A DNA stretch of 64,000 nucleotides from Streptomyces sp. XM4193 (GTDB lineage: Bacteria > Actinomycetota > Actinomycetes > Streptomycetales > Streptomycetaceae). A program made the position numbers and the translations under genes. Under the pieces are notes generated by a model. It was not told where the DNA came from. It was given only the letters and a program-made list of their open reading frames with translations, and did no database searches. The stretch spans positions 248,001-312,000 of the forward strand of contig NZ_JALLGK010000002.1 in assembly GCF_023072595.1 (NCBI RefSeq). Reading direction: 5' to 3'. Below are positions 7,336 to 17,544 of the stretch, in pieces; position 1 is the first letter of the stretch; every line of letters begins with the position of its first letter.

Positions 7336-9801
7336 ATGCCAGCCTCGCCGTTCAACGACTCCGCCGTTCGGCGCCGCTGCGTGGCCGTACTCGCCGCGGG
7401 CGCACTCCTGCCTCCGGTACTGGCCGGCTGCACCGGAGGCGAGGAGCCCGCCGAGGGGAAGAGCGGCGCCGCACGGGACATCGCTCCCGGCGAGCGCGAC
7501 CGTACGGCCGCGGGCGGCAGTCTGCGCTGGGCGGTGGACGCGATGCCCCGTACGCTCAACGCCTTCCAGGCGGAGGCCGACGAGAGCACCGACCGGATCG
7601 CCGAAGCCGTGCTGCCCACGCTCTTCCCGCTCGACAGCCGGGCCCGGCCGCGGCTCAACGAGGACTATCTGGAGTCCGCCGAGGTCACCAGCCGCGAACC
7701 GCAGCAGACGGTCGTCTACACGCTGAGCCGCAAGGCGCGCTGGAGCGACGGAAAGCCGGTCACCGCGGCCGACTTCCAGGCCCAGTGGAAGGCGCTCAGC
7801 GGCCGGGAGAGCGCGTTCTGGAGCGCCCGCAACTCGGGGTACGAACGGGTGCACAAGGTCACTCGGGGCAAGGACGCGCGGCAGGTGAAGGTCACGTTCG
7901 CCCGCCCGTACAGCGACTGGAAGTCGCTCTTCAGCCCGCTCTACCCGCGTTCGGTGATGGGCGACCCCTCCTCCTTCAACGACGGCGCGCGCACCCGACT
8001 CGCGGTCTCCGGCGGGCCGTTCAGGCTCAAGGGCGGCAAGGTCGGGCGCAAGGACAAGACCGTCACCCTGGAGCGCAACCCCCGCTGGTGGGGCGAGCGC
8101 GCCAGGCTCGACACCATCGTCCTCACCCCGGTACCGCGCGCCCAGCGCGCCGAGGCGCTCGCCGCCGGCCGGCTCGACCTCGCGGAGATCGACCGTACGG
8201 ACCTGCGGCTCTTCGAACGGCCGGACAGCTCGAACAAGCCCCCGGCGGCCCGGCCCGAGGAGGAGTCCGCCGCCTCGGCCGCCTCCGAAGAGGCGTCAGC
8301 CTCGAACGGGACCGGGTCGGACGGGTCCTCTTCCTCCTCGCCGTCGTCGAGCGCGACCGGAAAGAGCGACAAACCGGACGCCTCGACGGACCCGAGCGCC
8401 AGTCCGTCCCCGAAGTCCGACGCCTCCGCGGCGTCCCGGAAGCCGAGCGCGAGCGCCGAACCGAGCGGCAGCGCGGACGCCGAGGACAAGGACGAGAAGA
8501 GCGCCAAAGACGAGAAGGACGACAAGGACGAGAAGGACGACAAGGACACCGACGAGAAGGACGAGAAGCTGACCAAGAAGGAGCGGAAGGCGGCCGAGAA
8601 GGCGCGCAAGGAGGCCGAGAAGGCTGCCGCCGCCCGTCGGAAGGCCGCCGAGGAGCGGCGCAACCTCGCCGCACTCACCGTCCGCCGCGCACTCGGGCCC
8701 GGCTACACCCAACTCGCCCTCAACGGCACCTCCGGTCCGCTCCAGGACGAGCGGGTGCGCCGTGCCATCGGTCGGGCGCTCGACCGGGAGAAGCTCGCCG
8801 AATCCGTACTGAAGCCGGTCGGCCTGCCCGCCGAGCCGCTCGGCAGCCATCTGCGCGGCTACGACCAGGACGGATACAGCGACAACAGCGCGGCGATGGG
8901 GGACGGCGGCAGGGAGGCCGCCGCGGCCCAGCTCGCCGCCGCGGGTTGGCAGGGCGGCCCGGCGCTCGGCAGCCACGAGACCGCCGAGGAGGACGCCAAA
9001 CCGCAGGACGCCACCTCGCGCGACGCCGAGCCGGCCCCCCGCGGGCTGCTCGCCGCGCTGCGGCACGGCTCGGCGACCACGCACGCCGGGCTGCTGCGCC
9101 AGAACGCACAGCTGGACGCACGCCTCGCCGAGCGGGCGGAGAAGGACGAGGACGAGGCTGCCGAGCGGCTGGCGGAGCGTGCCAAGGCGTCCGGGAAGCG
9201 TGCCGAACAGGCCGACCGGGCGCTCGGCCGCTGGGTGGGCGGTCTGCTCAGCGCAGAGGGCGGGCTCGTACGGGCCAAACAGGGCAAGAAGCTTCAGCTG
9301 CGGATGGTGGTGCCGGCCGGTCCCGGCGCCGGGCAGCTGCGTGCCACCGCCAAGCGGATCGCCTACATGCTGGAGGAGGTCGGCATCCGCGCCGAACTCC
9401 ACGAGGTGCAGGACGAGGCGTACTTCGAGGACCACATCGCCTCGGGAGACTTCGACCTCGCGCTCTACTCCTGGCCGGTGAGCGCCTATCCGGTGACCGA
9501 CGCACGTCCGCTGTTCGCCAAGCCGGTGCCGGCTCCGGACGGTTCGCTGCTGGTCGAGCAGAACTACACCCGGGTCGGCACGGACCAGATCGACTCCCTC
9601 TTCGAGCAGGCCGTCACCGAACTCGACGACTCGGCACGGGCGGACGTGCTCAAGCAGATCGACGCCCGGGTGTGGGCCGTGGCCGGGTCGATCCCGCTGC
9701 ACCAGCGACCCGAACTGGTCGCGGTCGACCGCAAGCTGGTCAACGCCGGCGCGTTCGGTTTCGAAACCCCCCGCTACCAGGACATCGGCTACCGGAAGTA
9801 G
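7336..9801 (+). CDS. Family 5 peptide-binding lipoprotein with charged insertions
   Basis: An 821-residue extracellular solute-binding lipoprotein of the DppA/OppA family (SBP family 5). A signal peptide ends in lipobox LAGC with Cys32 as the lipid site. SBP sequence (for example GGSLRWAVDAMPRTLNAFQ and NPRWWGERA) resumes after residue ~445. Between ~308 and ~445 lies a long Ser/Pro/Asp tract turning into Lys/Glu/Asp-rich helix, and a second coiled-coil-like Ala/Glu/Arg stretch lies near 590-640, so the protein is much longer than the ~550-600 residues typical. The ATG at 7336 has GGAGGT upstream. No permease or ATPase is adjacent; it may work with the bldK-type transporter two genes downstream or act as an orphan binding protein. 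Confidence 0.85.
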   Translation: MPASPFNDSAVRRRCVAVLAAGALLPPVLAGCTGGEEPAEGKSGAARDIAPGERDRTAAGGSLRWAVDAMPRTLNAFQAEADESTDRIAEAVLPTLFPLDSRARPRLNEDYLESAEVTSREPQQTVVYTLSRKARWSDGKPVTAADFQAQWKALSGRESAFWSARNSGYERVHKVTRGKDARQVKVTFARPYSDWKSLFSPLYPRSVMGDPSSFNDGARTRLAVSGGPFRLKGGKVGRKDKTVTLERNPRWWGERARLDTIVLTPVPRAQRAEALAAGRLDLAEIDRTDLRLFERPDSSNKPPAARPEEESAASAASEEASASNGTGSDGSSSSSPSSSATGKSDKPDASTDPSASPSPKSDASAASRKPSASAEPSGSADAEDKDEKSAKDEKDDKDEKDDKDTDEKDEKLTKKERKAAEKARKEAEKAAAARRKAAEERRNLAALTVRRALGPGYTQLALNGTSGPLQDERVRRAIGRALDREKLAESVLKPVGLPAEPLGSHLRGYDQDGYSDNSAAMGDGGREAAAAQLAAAGWQGGPALGSHETAEEDAKPQDATSRDAEPAPRGLLAALRHGSATTHAGLLRQNAQLDARLAERAEKDEDEAAERLAERAKASGKRAEQADRALGRWVGGLLSAEGGLVRAKQGKKLQLRMVVPAGPGAGQLRATAKRIAYMLEEVGIRAELHEVQDEAYFEDHIASGDFDLALYSWPVSAYPVTDARPLFAKPVPAPDGSLLVEQNYTRVGTDQIDSLFEQAVTELDDSARADVLKQIDARVWAVAGSIPLHQRPELVAVDRKLVNAGAFGFETPRYQDIGYRK

Positions 9802-9831
9802 CCGCCACCGCACGGCGGATGACCGCCGGAC

Positions 9832-9865
9832 ACGGCCCGGGACGAGAGGTGAGGTCCCGGGCCGT
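9832..9865 (+). terminator. Rho-independent-type hairpin after the lipoprotein gene
   Basis: Perfect 12-bp arms (ACGGCCCGGGAC and complement) with a 10-nt loop, 31 nt after the stop codon. A possible TACCAT -10 box for typA begins at its very end (9865). Confidence 0.65.
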
Positions 9866-9970
9866 ACCATGGGTGGGTATCCAGGCCGCGGCGACACGAT
9901 CAGCGCGGCGGGCGCGCGGCCGGTCAAGGTCGCGACGCCGACCACGACACCGGAAGAAGCGTCCGCCAGC

Positions 9971-11836
<1,866 letters not shown>

Positions 11837-11860
11837 CGCGGGCACCCTCCGAGGTGTGAC

Positions 11861-11891
11861 GGCGCGGTACCCGGCTTCCGGGTGCCGCGCC
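11861..11891 (+). terminator. Terminator of typA
   Basis: 14-bp arms GGCGCGGTACCCGG and CCGGGTGCCGCGCC (one G-T pair) with a 3-nt loop, starting 25 nt after the typA stop. Confidence 0.75.
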
Positions 11892-11981
11892 GTTCCCCGT
11901 GCACGGCCAGACGGGGCGCGTCGGGGGCCTGTCCCGGGGGTTCGCGGAGGCGGCACACAACGGCGTGCGGCCCGCTCGGGC

Positions 11982-12017
11982 GAACCGGCTTGTGAACCGG
12001 CTTGTGAACCGGCGGGC
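11982..12017. repeat. 12-bp tandem repeat (GAACCGGCTTGT), two copies plus a degenerate third
   Basis: GAACCGGCTTGT occurs at 11982-11993 and 11994-12005, followed by GAACCGGCGGGC at 12006-12017. It is noncoding and upstream of the bldK-like promoter region. Confidence 0.85.
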
Positions 12018-12324
12018 GGACAGCGGAAGATGGGGTCGGCAGGCCGCGTCGACCCCCGCTCCGCGGATGCCTCCGGGCCGCGTCGCAGACGCCGTCGCAC
12101 GCGCCCCGGGGCCGGGAGGGACTCCCGAGGGTTCGTACGCACTTCAGGATGTACCGTCCGCATATCGGCGCAGTGTCAGTTTTATTGCGGACTGGTCAAG
12201 GTGAATTATCGCTCAATGTCCGAATTGCCGATCTGGTTCAATCCGTGTCAAGCACGTGCGAACACCGATCTGCATAATCTTTGCGCAAGAAGCTTCACCT
12301 GGGATTCTGGCCACCCGGAATCTC

Positions 12325-12353
12325 TTGACGGCCTGCTGTGTTCGTTGCAAGAG
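12325..12353 (+). promoter_or_regulatory. Promoter-like block of the bldK-like operon (TTGAC-N16-TGCAAG)
   Basis: TTGAC at 12325-12329 and TGCAAG at 12346-12351 are 16 nt apart, 80 nt before the first start codon. The identical arrangement recurs in front of the paralogous transporter at 19033-19059, which supports a real element. TTGACG is a good -35; the -10 would be CAAGAG, a weak match to TAnnnT. Confidence 0.55.
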
Positions 12354-12366
12354 TCCGCTCATCCCA

Positions 12367-12383
12367 TGGCACATCCTGTGCCA
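12367..12383. promoter_or_regulatory. Perfect 7-bp inverted repeat (TGGCACA-N3-TGTGCCA)
   Basis: TGGCACA at 12367-12373 and TGTGCCA at 12377-12383, just downstream of the predicted transcription start and 47 nt before the first gene. Position and symmetry fit a repressor operator or a small leader hairpin. I do not recognise the regulator. Confidence 0.5.
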
Positions 12384-12430
12384 CCGAATGACCGGGTTCC
12401 GCCAAAGACAGAGCGCGGGGGCACAACGCG

Positions 12431-13468
12431 ATGACCAGTCCATCCCAGGCTGACCTCATAGCCGGGAACGACACCACTGACGGGGAGTCAGATCCTCCCA
12501 AGAAGAGGAAGCCGACTTCCTCGGACGATCTTGTGGGTCGTTCACCCGGCCAGCTGATGTGGACGCGCTTCAAGCGCGACCGTACCGGTGTGATCGCCGG
12601 CTGCGTAGTGATTTTCTTCTTCCTGATCGCTGCGCTGGCGCCCGTCATCGCCAAGCTGTACGGCAAGAACCCGTACACGCTCTACAGCCAGGAGGACTAC
12701 ACCCTCCTGGACGAGTACGGGTACCCGACCGGCAACGCCGGCGGAATCTCCGGGGACTTCTGGTTCGGCATCGAGCCGGACATGGGCCGGGACATCTTCA
12801 CTCAGCTGCTGTACGGCATGCGGACGTCCCTCTACACCGCGCTGGTCGTGGCCGTGCTCGCGGCGCTGACCGGCGTCATCATCGGAGTCACCGCCGGCTA
12901 CATGGGCGGCAAGGTCGACTACTGGCTCAGCCGGTTCACCGACTTCGTGATGGCCTTCCCGAGCCAGCTCTTCCTCATCGCGATGACCCCGGTCATCACC
13001 GCCATCTTCGTCGACCCGCAGAAGGAGACGCCGGTTCACATCCGGTTCTTCGCGATCGTCGGCATCCTGTGGTTCCTCGGTTGGATGGGTATGGCGAGGC
13101 TGGTGCGCAGCCAGACCCTCTCCCTCCGAGAACGCGAGTACGTGGACGCAGCGAGGGTCTCGGGTGCCTCCAGCGCGCGCATCCTGCGCAAGGAGCTGCT
13201 GCCGAACCTGCAGTCCACGATCCTGATCCAGGCGAGCTACATGCTCCCCTCCGCGATTCTCACGATCGCGTTCGCCTCCTTCGTCGGTGTGGGCTTCCAG
13301 GAGCCGACTCCCGACTGGGGACGAATGTTCGCGACCGCGGGTCGCATCTACGAAGACAACCCGATGTACATGCTCTTCCCGGGCGTGGCGATGGTGATCT
13401 TCATCCTGGCGTTCAACCTCTTCGGCGATTCCGTCCGAGATGCCATTGACCCCAAGGCCGGACGCTGA
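12431..13468 (+). CDS. bldKA: Oligopeptide ABC transporter permease, DppC type (BldKA-like)
   Basis: A 345-residue inner-membrane permease with about six helices and the binding-protein-dependent EAA loop (REREYVDAARVSGASSARIL, ~235-254) that docks the ATPases. It is the first gene of a permease-lipoprotein-permease-ATPase-ATPase operon, the gene order known for bldKA-bldKE of Streptomyces coelicolor (SCO5112-SCO5116). There BldK imports an extracellular peptide signal needed for aerial mycelium formation and lets in toxic peptides such as bialaphos. Its N-terminal cytoplasmic region (~40 residues) precedes GRSPGQLMWTRFKRD, which is also present in the paralog at 19099-20094. The symbol rests on order and family, not on a database match. 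Confidence 0.88.
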   Translation: MTSPSQADLIAGNDTTDGESDPPKKRKPTSSDDLVGRSPGQLMWTRFKRDRTGVIAGCVVIFFFLIAALAPVIAKLYGKNPYTLYSQEDYTLLDEYGYPTGNAGGISGDFWFGIEPDMGRDIFTQLLYGMRTSLYTALVVAVLAALTGVIIGVTAGYMGGKVDYWLSRFTDFVMAFPSQLFLIAMTPVITAIFVDPQKETPVHIRFFAIVGILWFLGWMGMARLVRSQTLSLREREYVDAARVSGASSARILRKELLPNLQSTILIQASYMLPSAILTIAFASFVGVGFQEPTPDWGRMFATAGRIYEDNPMYMLFPGVAMVIFILAFNLFGDSVRDAIDPKAGR

Positions 13469-13567
13469 CGCGTCTCCCTTGACCCCCAGGGCTGCCACCC
13501 TGCACCGGGTTTCCGGAGCCGTCAGGCAGCGTTTCGAACTACAACGACAGGCAGGTGCATCATCAAG

Positions 13568-15370
13568 ATGAGGCTCTCATCTACGCGCAAAGCTCGCGCC
13601 ATCGTGGTCGCCCTCGCGGCCGGGTCGCTCGTACTGACCGCATGCGGCAGCAACAACGGCGGCGGTGACGGCGAGGACAAGTCGAGCACTCAGGACGACG
13701 CCGCGGCGCAGTCCAAGCCGGTTGAGTTCGGCGACGCCGAGGCCTCCAAGGGCCCGGCCGAGCCGATCAAGGGTGCCAAGAAGGGCGGCACCATCCGGGT
13801 CTACCAGGAGTCGGACTTCACCCACCTCGACCCGGGCCAGATCTACGTCTCGGACGCCGGTCAGCTCTCCTCGCTGATCCACCGCGGTCTGACCACCTAC
13901 AAGCAGGACGACGAGGGCGGCCTGACCGTCGTCGGCGACCTCGCCACCGACTCGGGCACCACCGAGGACGACGGCAAGACCTGGAAGTACACGCTCAAGG
14001 ACGGCATCAAGGACTCCGACGGTGACGAGATCACCTCGAAGGACCTGCGCCACACCATCGAGCGCCGCTACGCCAAGTTCCAGACCGAGGGCCCGACCTT
14101 CATCCAGGAATGGCTCTCCGGCTCGGGCACCAGCTACCGCAAGGCGCTGCCCGACGGTCCGTACGAGGGCAAGCACCTGCCGGACAGCGTCCTGGAGACG
14201 CCGGACGACAAGACCATCATCTTCAAGTTCAAGATCGCGCGTCCGGACCTGCCGCAGGCCCTGACGATGCCGGGTTACGCCGTGGTGCCCGAGGCCAAGG
14301 ACACCAAGGAGAAGTACACCAACGGACCGGTCGCGCTCGGCCCGTACAAGATCAAGGAGTTCAAGCGCGGCAAGGGCATGCAGCTCGAGAAGAACGAGCA
14401 CTGGGACGAGAAGACCGACCCGATGCGGCACCAGTTCGTGGACGGGTGGAACATCACCTACAACCACAACCGGGCCGACCAGACCAAGCGGATCATGTCC
14501 GACCGCGGCGAGGCCAAGGACTCGATCCAGATGTCCGGATCGGTCGACACCCCGCAGGTCAAGAAGGTCGTCGAGGACCCGGAGATCAGCAAGCGGACGA
14601 TCCAGGGCTACCAGCCCTACGTCTGGCAGCTGAACATGAACATGGACCGCATCAAGGACAAGCGGGTCCGTGACGCGATCACCTACGCCCTTCCGCAGAA
14701 GGCCATCCTGCGCCCCGACGGCGGTGCCTACGGCGGTGAGCCGGCCGGTGGCCTCCTCGCCCCGACCCTGCCCGGCTACGACAAGAGCTTCGACCCCTAC
14801 GACAAGCTCAAGAAGCCGAACGGCGACCTCGAGAAGGCCAAGGAGCTGCTCAAGGAGGCCGGCAAGGAGGGCATGACCCTCGTCTACGGCCACGCCAACG
14901 AGCCGCACCGCACCTCGCAGGCGGTCATCGTCGAGAAGGCGCTGGAGAAGGTCGGCTTCAAGGTCGAGAAGAAGGACATCCAGGGCTCGGCCTACTACGA
15001 GACGGTCGGCAAGGTCGACAACAAGCTCGACATCTACATGACGGGCTGGGGCCAGGACTGGCCGTCCGCCACCACCGTCCTGCCGGTGCTCTACCACGGC
15101 GACAACATCGCCGACGGCAAGTCGAACTACTCGCACATCAATGACAAGAAGGTCAACGAGGACATCGACAAGGCCCTGGAGATCACCGACCCGGAGGAAG
15201 CCCAGAAGGCGTGGACGAAGATCCACGAGTACGTCGTGGAGGAGATCAACCCCGCCGCCCCGATGTACTACACCAAGCAGCTCCAGGTGTACGGCTCCAA
15301 CGTCGGTGGCGCCCGGTACGGCCAGGTCAAGAGCTACATCGACCTGACCCGCCTCTACCTCAAGAGCTAA
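13568..15370 (+). CDS. bldKB: Oligopeptide-binding lipoprotein (BldKB-like)
   Basis: A 600-residue family 5 solute-binding lipoprotein. Its signal peptide ends at LTACG, making Cys26 the acylation site; a Gly/Asp/Lys-rich tether follows, then the SBP fold (GGTIRVYQESDFTHLDP, later NLNMDR-like and GWGQDWPSA motifs). It binds the imported oligopeptide outside the membrane and delivers it to the two permeases. The ATG at 13568 has AGGTG ~13 nt upstream. A hairpin after the stop probably lets this gene be expressed at higher level than the downstream genes, as is usual for binding proteins. The paralog at 20142-21962 is clearly similar over its full length. Confidence 0.9.
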   Translation: MRLSSTRKARAIVVALAAGSLVLTACGSNNGGGDGEDKSSTQDDAAAQSKPVEFGDAEASKGPAEPIKGAKKGGTIRVYQESDFTHLDPGQIYVSDAGQLSSLIHRGLTTYKQDDEGGLTVVGDLATDSGTTEDDGKTWKYTLKDGIKDSDGDEITSKDLRHTIERRYAKFQTEGPTFIQEWLSGSGTSYRKALPDGPYEGKHLPDSVLETPDDKTIIFKFKIARPDLPQALTMPGYAVVPEAKDTKEKYTNGPVALGPYKIKEFKRGKGMQLEKNEHWDEKTDPMRHQFVDGWNITYNHNRADQTKRIMSDRGEAKDSIQMSGSVDTPQVKKVVEDPEISKRTIQGYQPYVWQLNMNMDRIKDKRVRDAITYALPQKAILRPDGGAYGGEPAGGLLAPTLPGYDKSFDPYDKLKKPNGDLEKAKELLKEAGKEGMTLVYGHANEPHRTSQAVIVEKALEKVGFKVEKKDIQGSAYYETVGKVDNKLDIYMTGWGQDWPSATTVLPVLYHGDNIADGKSNYSHINDKKVNEDIDKALEITDPEEAQKAWTKIHEYVVEEINPAAPMYYTKQLQVYGSNVGGARYGQVKSYIDLTRLYLKS

Positions 15371-15385
15371 CAGCACGACGCAAGT

Positions 15386-15432
15386 GAGTCCCCGGGAGTG
15401 CGCGCGCGGCGAAGCGCACATTCCCGGGGCTC
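15386..15432 (+). terminator. Intercistronic hairpin after the binding-protein gene
   Basis: Arms around CCCCGGGA (15390) and TTCCCGGGG (15421-15429) extend with GAG/CTC outside and TGCGC/GCGCA inside. It lies between bldKB and bldKC in an operon, so it is more likely a partial terminator or mRNA 3'-end stabiliser than a full stop. Confidence 0.6.
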
Positions 15433-15483
15433 GCCCCGACTCCACCCTCCACCCCTCGCCGCCCTTGAGAGCAGCGGACTGCC

Positions 15484-16461
15484 ATGCTTCGTTTTCTTGT
15501 TCGCCGGGTGCTAGGCGCCTCGGTGATCCTCCTGTTGATCAGTGCTGTCACGTTCTTCCTCTTCTTTGCCGCACCCGGTGACCCCGCGATGCTGGCGTGT
15601 GGAAAGAACTGCACCCCCGACGCGCTGGCGATCATTCGCGAGAACCTCGGTCTCGACAAGTCGATACCCCACCAGTACTGGCTGTTCCTCTCGGGCATCT
15701 TCACCGGCAGGGACTTCGCGATCGGCCACTGCGACGCACCCTGCCTCGGAGTGTCGTTCAACGACCGCACGATGGTGTGGGACACCATCATCGACCGTCT
15801 GCCGGTCACCGTTTCGCTCACCGTGGGCGGTCTGATCATCTTCCTGACCCTGGGCATCGGCGCCGGCCTGCTGGCCGCCGCCAAGAAGGGCACGATGGTC
15901 GACAAGGCGGCGAGCTCCACCTCGCTGGTCCTGAGCTCCCTGCAGATCTACTTCATCGGCCCGGTCGTTCTCGGTGCCGTGGTCTACAGCACCGGCTGGC
16001 TCGACGCCCCCCAGTACAACGAGTTCTTCGACGGGCCACTGGCCTGGGCGGCCGGCCTGTTGATCCCCTGGGTGGTCATGTCGCTGATCTTCACCGCGCA
16101 GTACACACGTATGACGCGCGCCATGATGATCGAGCAGCTGCAGGAAGACCATGTGCGGACGGCCAGAGCCAAGGGCATGGGCAGCAAGTACGTCTTCTTC
16201 CGCTACGCCTGGCGCGGCGCGATGGTCCCGATCGTCACCATTCTCGGTATGGACCTCGGCGGCATGCTCGGTGGCGCGGTGGTGACCGAGATGACCTTCG
16301 GTCTCGCGGGCATCGGCCGACTTGCCGTCGACTCCGTGCTCAACATCGACCTGCCGCTGACCATGGGTGTCATGCTCGTGGGCGCGACGTTCATCCTCCT
16401 GTTCAACATCCTCGTGGACGCCGCGTACGCCTTCATCGACCCGCGCGTGCGACTGTCCTAG
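15484..16461 (+). CDS. bldKC: Oligopeptide ABC transporter permease, DppB type (BldKC-like)
   Basis: A 325-residue permease. The N-terminal helix MLRFLVRRVLGASVILLLIS is typical of DppB/OppB, a long extracellular loop follows, then five more helices and the EAA loop near DHVRTARAKGMGSKY. The external loop has two close cysteine pairs, ACGKNC and CDAPC, kept in the paralog at 22138 (ACGKTC, CPAPC), so a disulfide-stabilised loop is likely. The predicted ribosome site is weak (GAGAG). The stop is followed by GGAGAG of the next gene, 10 nt away, so translation is probably coupled to bldKD. Confidence 0.9.
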   Translation: MLRFLVRRVLGASVILLLISAVTFFLFFAAPGDPAMLACGKNCTPDALAIIRENLGLDKSIPHQYWLFLSGIFTGRDFAIGHCDAPCLGVSFNDRTMVWDTIIDRLPVTVSLTVGGLIIFLTLGIGAGLLAAAKKGTMVDKAASSTSLVLSSLQIYFIGPVVLGAVVYSTGWLDAPQYNEFFDGPLAWAAGLLIPWVVMSLIFTAQYTRMTRAMMIEQLQEDHVRTARAKGMGSKYVFFRYAWRGAMVPIVTILGMDLGGMLGGAVVTEMTFGLAGIGRLAVDSVLNIDLPLTMGVMLVGATFILLFNILVDAAYAFIDPRVRLS

Positions 16462-16471
16462 GAGAGCACCA

Positions 16472-17533
16472 GTGACACTGACCAAGACTGCGGACTCCTC
16501 CGCCCCGGCCGAGTACGACGGCAAGTTCCTCTCGGTGAACGACCTGCGCGTGCAGTTCTCCACCGAGGACGGCATCGTCAAGGCCGTCGACGGTCTCTCC
16601 TTCGACCTCGAGCGCGGCAAGACCCTGGGCATCGTGGGCGAGTCCGGTTCCGGCAAGTCCGTGACCAACCTGTCCATCCTCGGTCTGCACAACCCGAAGA
16701 CCACCGAGGTGACGGGCGAGATCCTGATGGAGGGCGAGGATCTGCTCACCGTCCAGGAGAAGCGCCTGGAGAGCCTGCGCGGCAACAAGATGGCGATGAT
16801 CTTCCAGGATCCGCTGACCGCGCTGTCGCCCTTCTACACCATCGGCCGCCAGATCATGGAGCCGTACCGCAAGCACACCGGGGCCAGCAAGAAGGAGGCC
16901 CGCGCACGGGCGATCGAGATGCTGGAGAAGGTGGGGATCCCGCAGCCGAGCAGGCGCGTGGACGACTACCCGCACCAGTTCTCCGGCGGTATGCGCCAGC
17001 GCGCGATGATCGCCATGGCCCTGGTCTGCGACCCGGACCTGATCATCGCGGACGAGCCGACGACCGCCCTGGACGTCACCGTCCAGGCCCAGATCCTCGA
17101 CCTGCTCAAGGAACTGCAGCAGGAGTTCGGGTCGGCGATCATCTTCATCACCCACGACCTCGGTGTCATCGCCAACATGGCCGACGACATCATGGTGATG
17201 TACGGCGGTCGGGCGGTCGAGCGTGGCAGCGTCTCCCAGGTGCTGTACGAGCCCGACCACCCCTACACCTGGGGCCTGCTGTCCTCGATGCCGAGGCTGA
17301 GCGGCGACGTCAACGAGGAGCTGCGGGCCATCCGCGGCACCCCGCCCTCGCTGCTGAACCCGCCGCCGGGCTGCGCCTTCAACCCGCGCTGCGACTTCGC
17401 GGACCAGGTGGCCGGCAACAAGTGCCGGGAGGTGCGTCCCGATCTCGGTGAGGGCCGTGCCGCCGCGTGCCACCTCTCGGCCGACCAGAAGCAGACCTTT
17501 TTCGTCGAGCACATCAAGCCCCGGCTGGGCTAG
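16472..17533 (+). CDS. bldKD: Oligopeptide ABC transporter ATPase, DppD type (BldKD-like)
   Basis: A 353-residue ATPase that drives peptide uptake with its partner in the next gene. Walker A is GESGSGKSV, signature FSGGMRQRA, Walker [13 protein letters not shown], and H-loop ITHDLGV. The C-terminus has the oligopeptide/dipeptide transporter extension with DHPYTWGLL and a cysteine set (CAFNPRC, later NKC and ACHL); related DppD proteins can carry an iron-sulfur cluster there. The GTG at 16472 has GGAGAG 5 nt upstream and follows the permease stop by 10 nt. An in-frame start further upstream would run inside bldKC and is rejected. Confidence 0.93.
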   Translation: MTLTKTADSSAPAEYDGKFLSVNDLRVQFSTEDGIVKAVDGLSFDLERGKTLGIVGESGSGKSVTNLSILGLHNPKTTEVTGEILMEGEDLLTVQEKRLESLRGNKMAMIFQDPLTALSPFYTIGRQIMEPYRKHTGASKKEARARAIEMLEKVGIPQPSRRVDDYPHQFSGGMRQRAMIAMALVCDPDLIIADEPTTALDVTVQAQILDLLKELQQEFGSAIIFITHDLGVIANMADDIMVMYGGRAVERGSVSQVLYEPDHPYTWGLLSSMPRLSGDVNEELRAIRGTPPSLLNPPPGCAFNPRCDFADQVAGNKCREVRPDLGEGRAAACHLSADQKQTFFVEHIKPRLG

Positions 17534-17544
17534 GGAGAACGCAC

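Larger units (their letters stand above)
11837..12430. other. 594-bp regulatory gap before the bldK-like operon
   Basis: Apart from the typA terminator no gene is visible. A 12-bp tandem repeat lies at 11982-12017. From ~12170 to 12400 base composition becomes clearly more AT-rich than the surroundings, typical of a regulated promoter region, and it contains a -35-like TTGACG, a TGCAAG block and a 7-bp inverted repeat (listed separately). The long leader suggests multiple inputs, as expected for a developmental transporter. Confidence 0.6.

Noticed and set aside
11856..12434. Plus-strand frame with EPACEPACEPA-like repeats before the bldK-like operon
   Set aside because: The repeats come from the 12-bp tandem repeat, and the frame ends at the bldKA start with no ribosome site; it is noncoding.
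13577..15445. Long minus-strand frame across the bldKB-like gene (and similar ones at 19992-22067 and 55802-57793)
   Set aside because: Each mirrors a well-supported gene on the other strand, with low-complexity composition and no plausible start.
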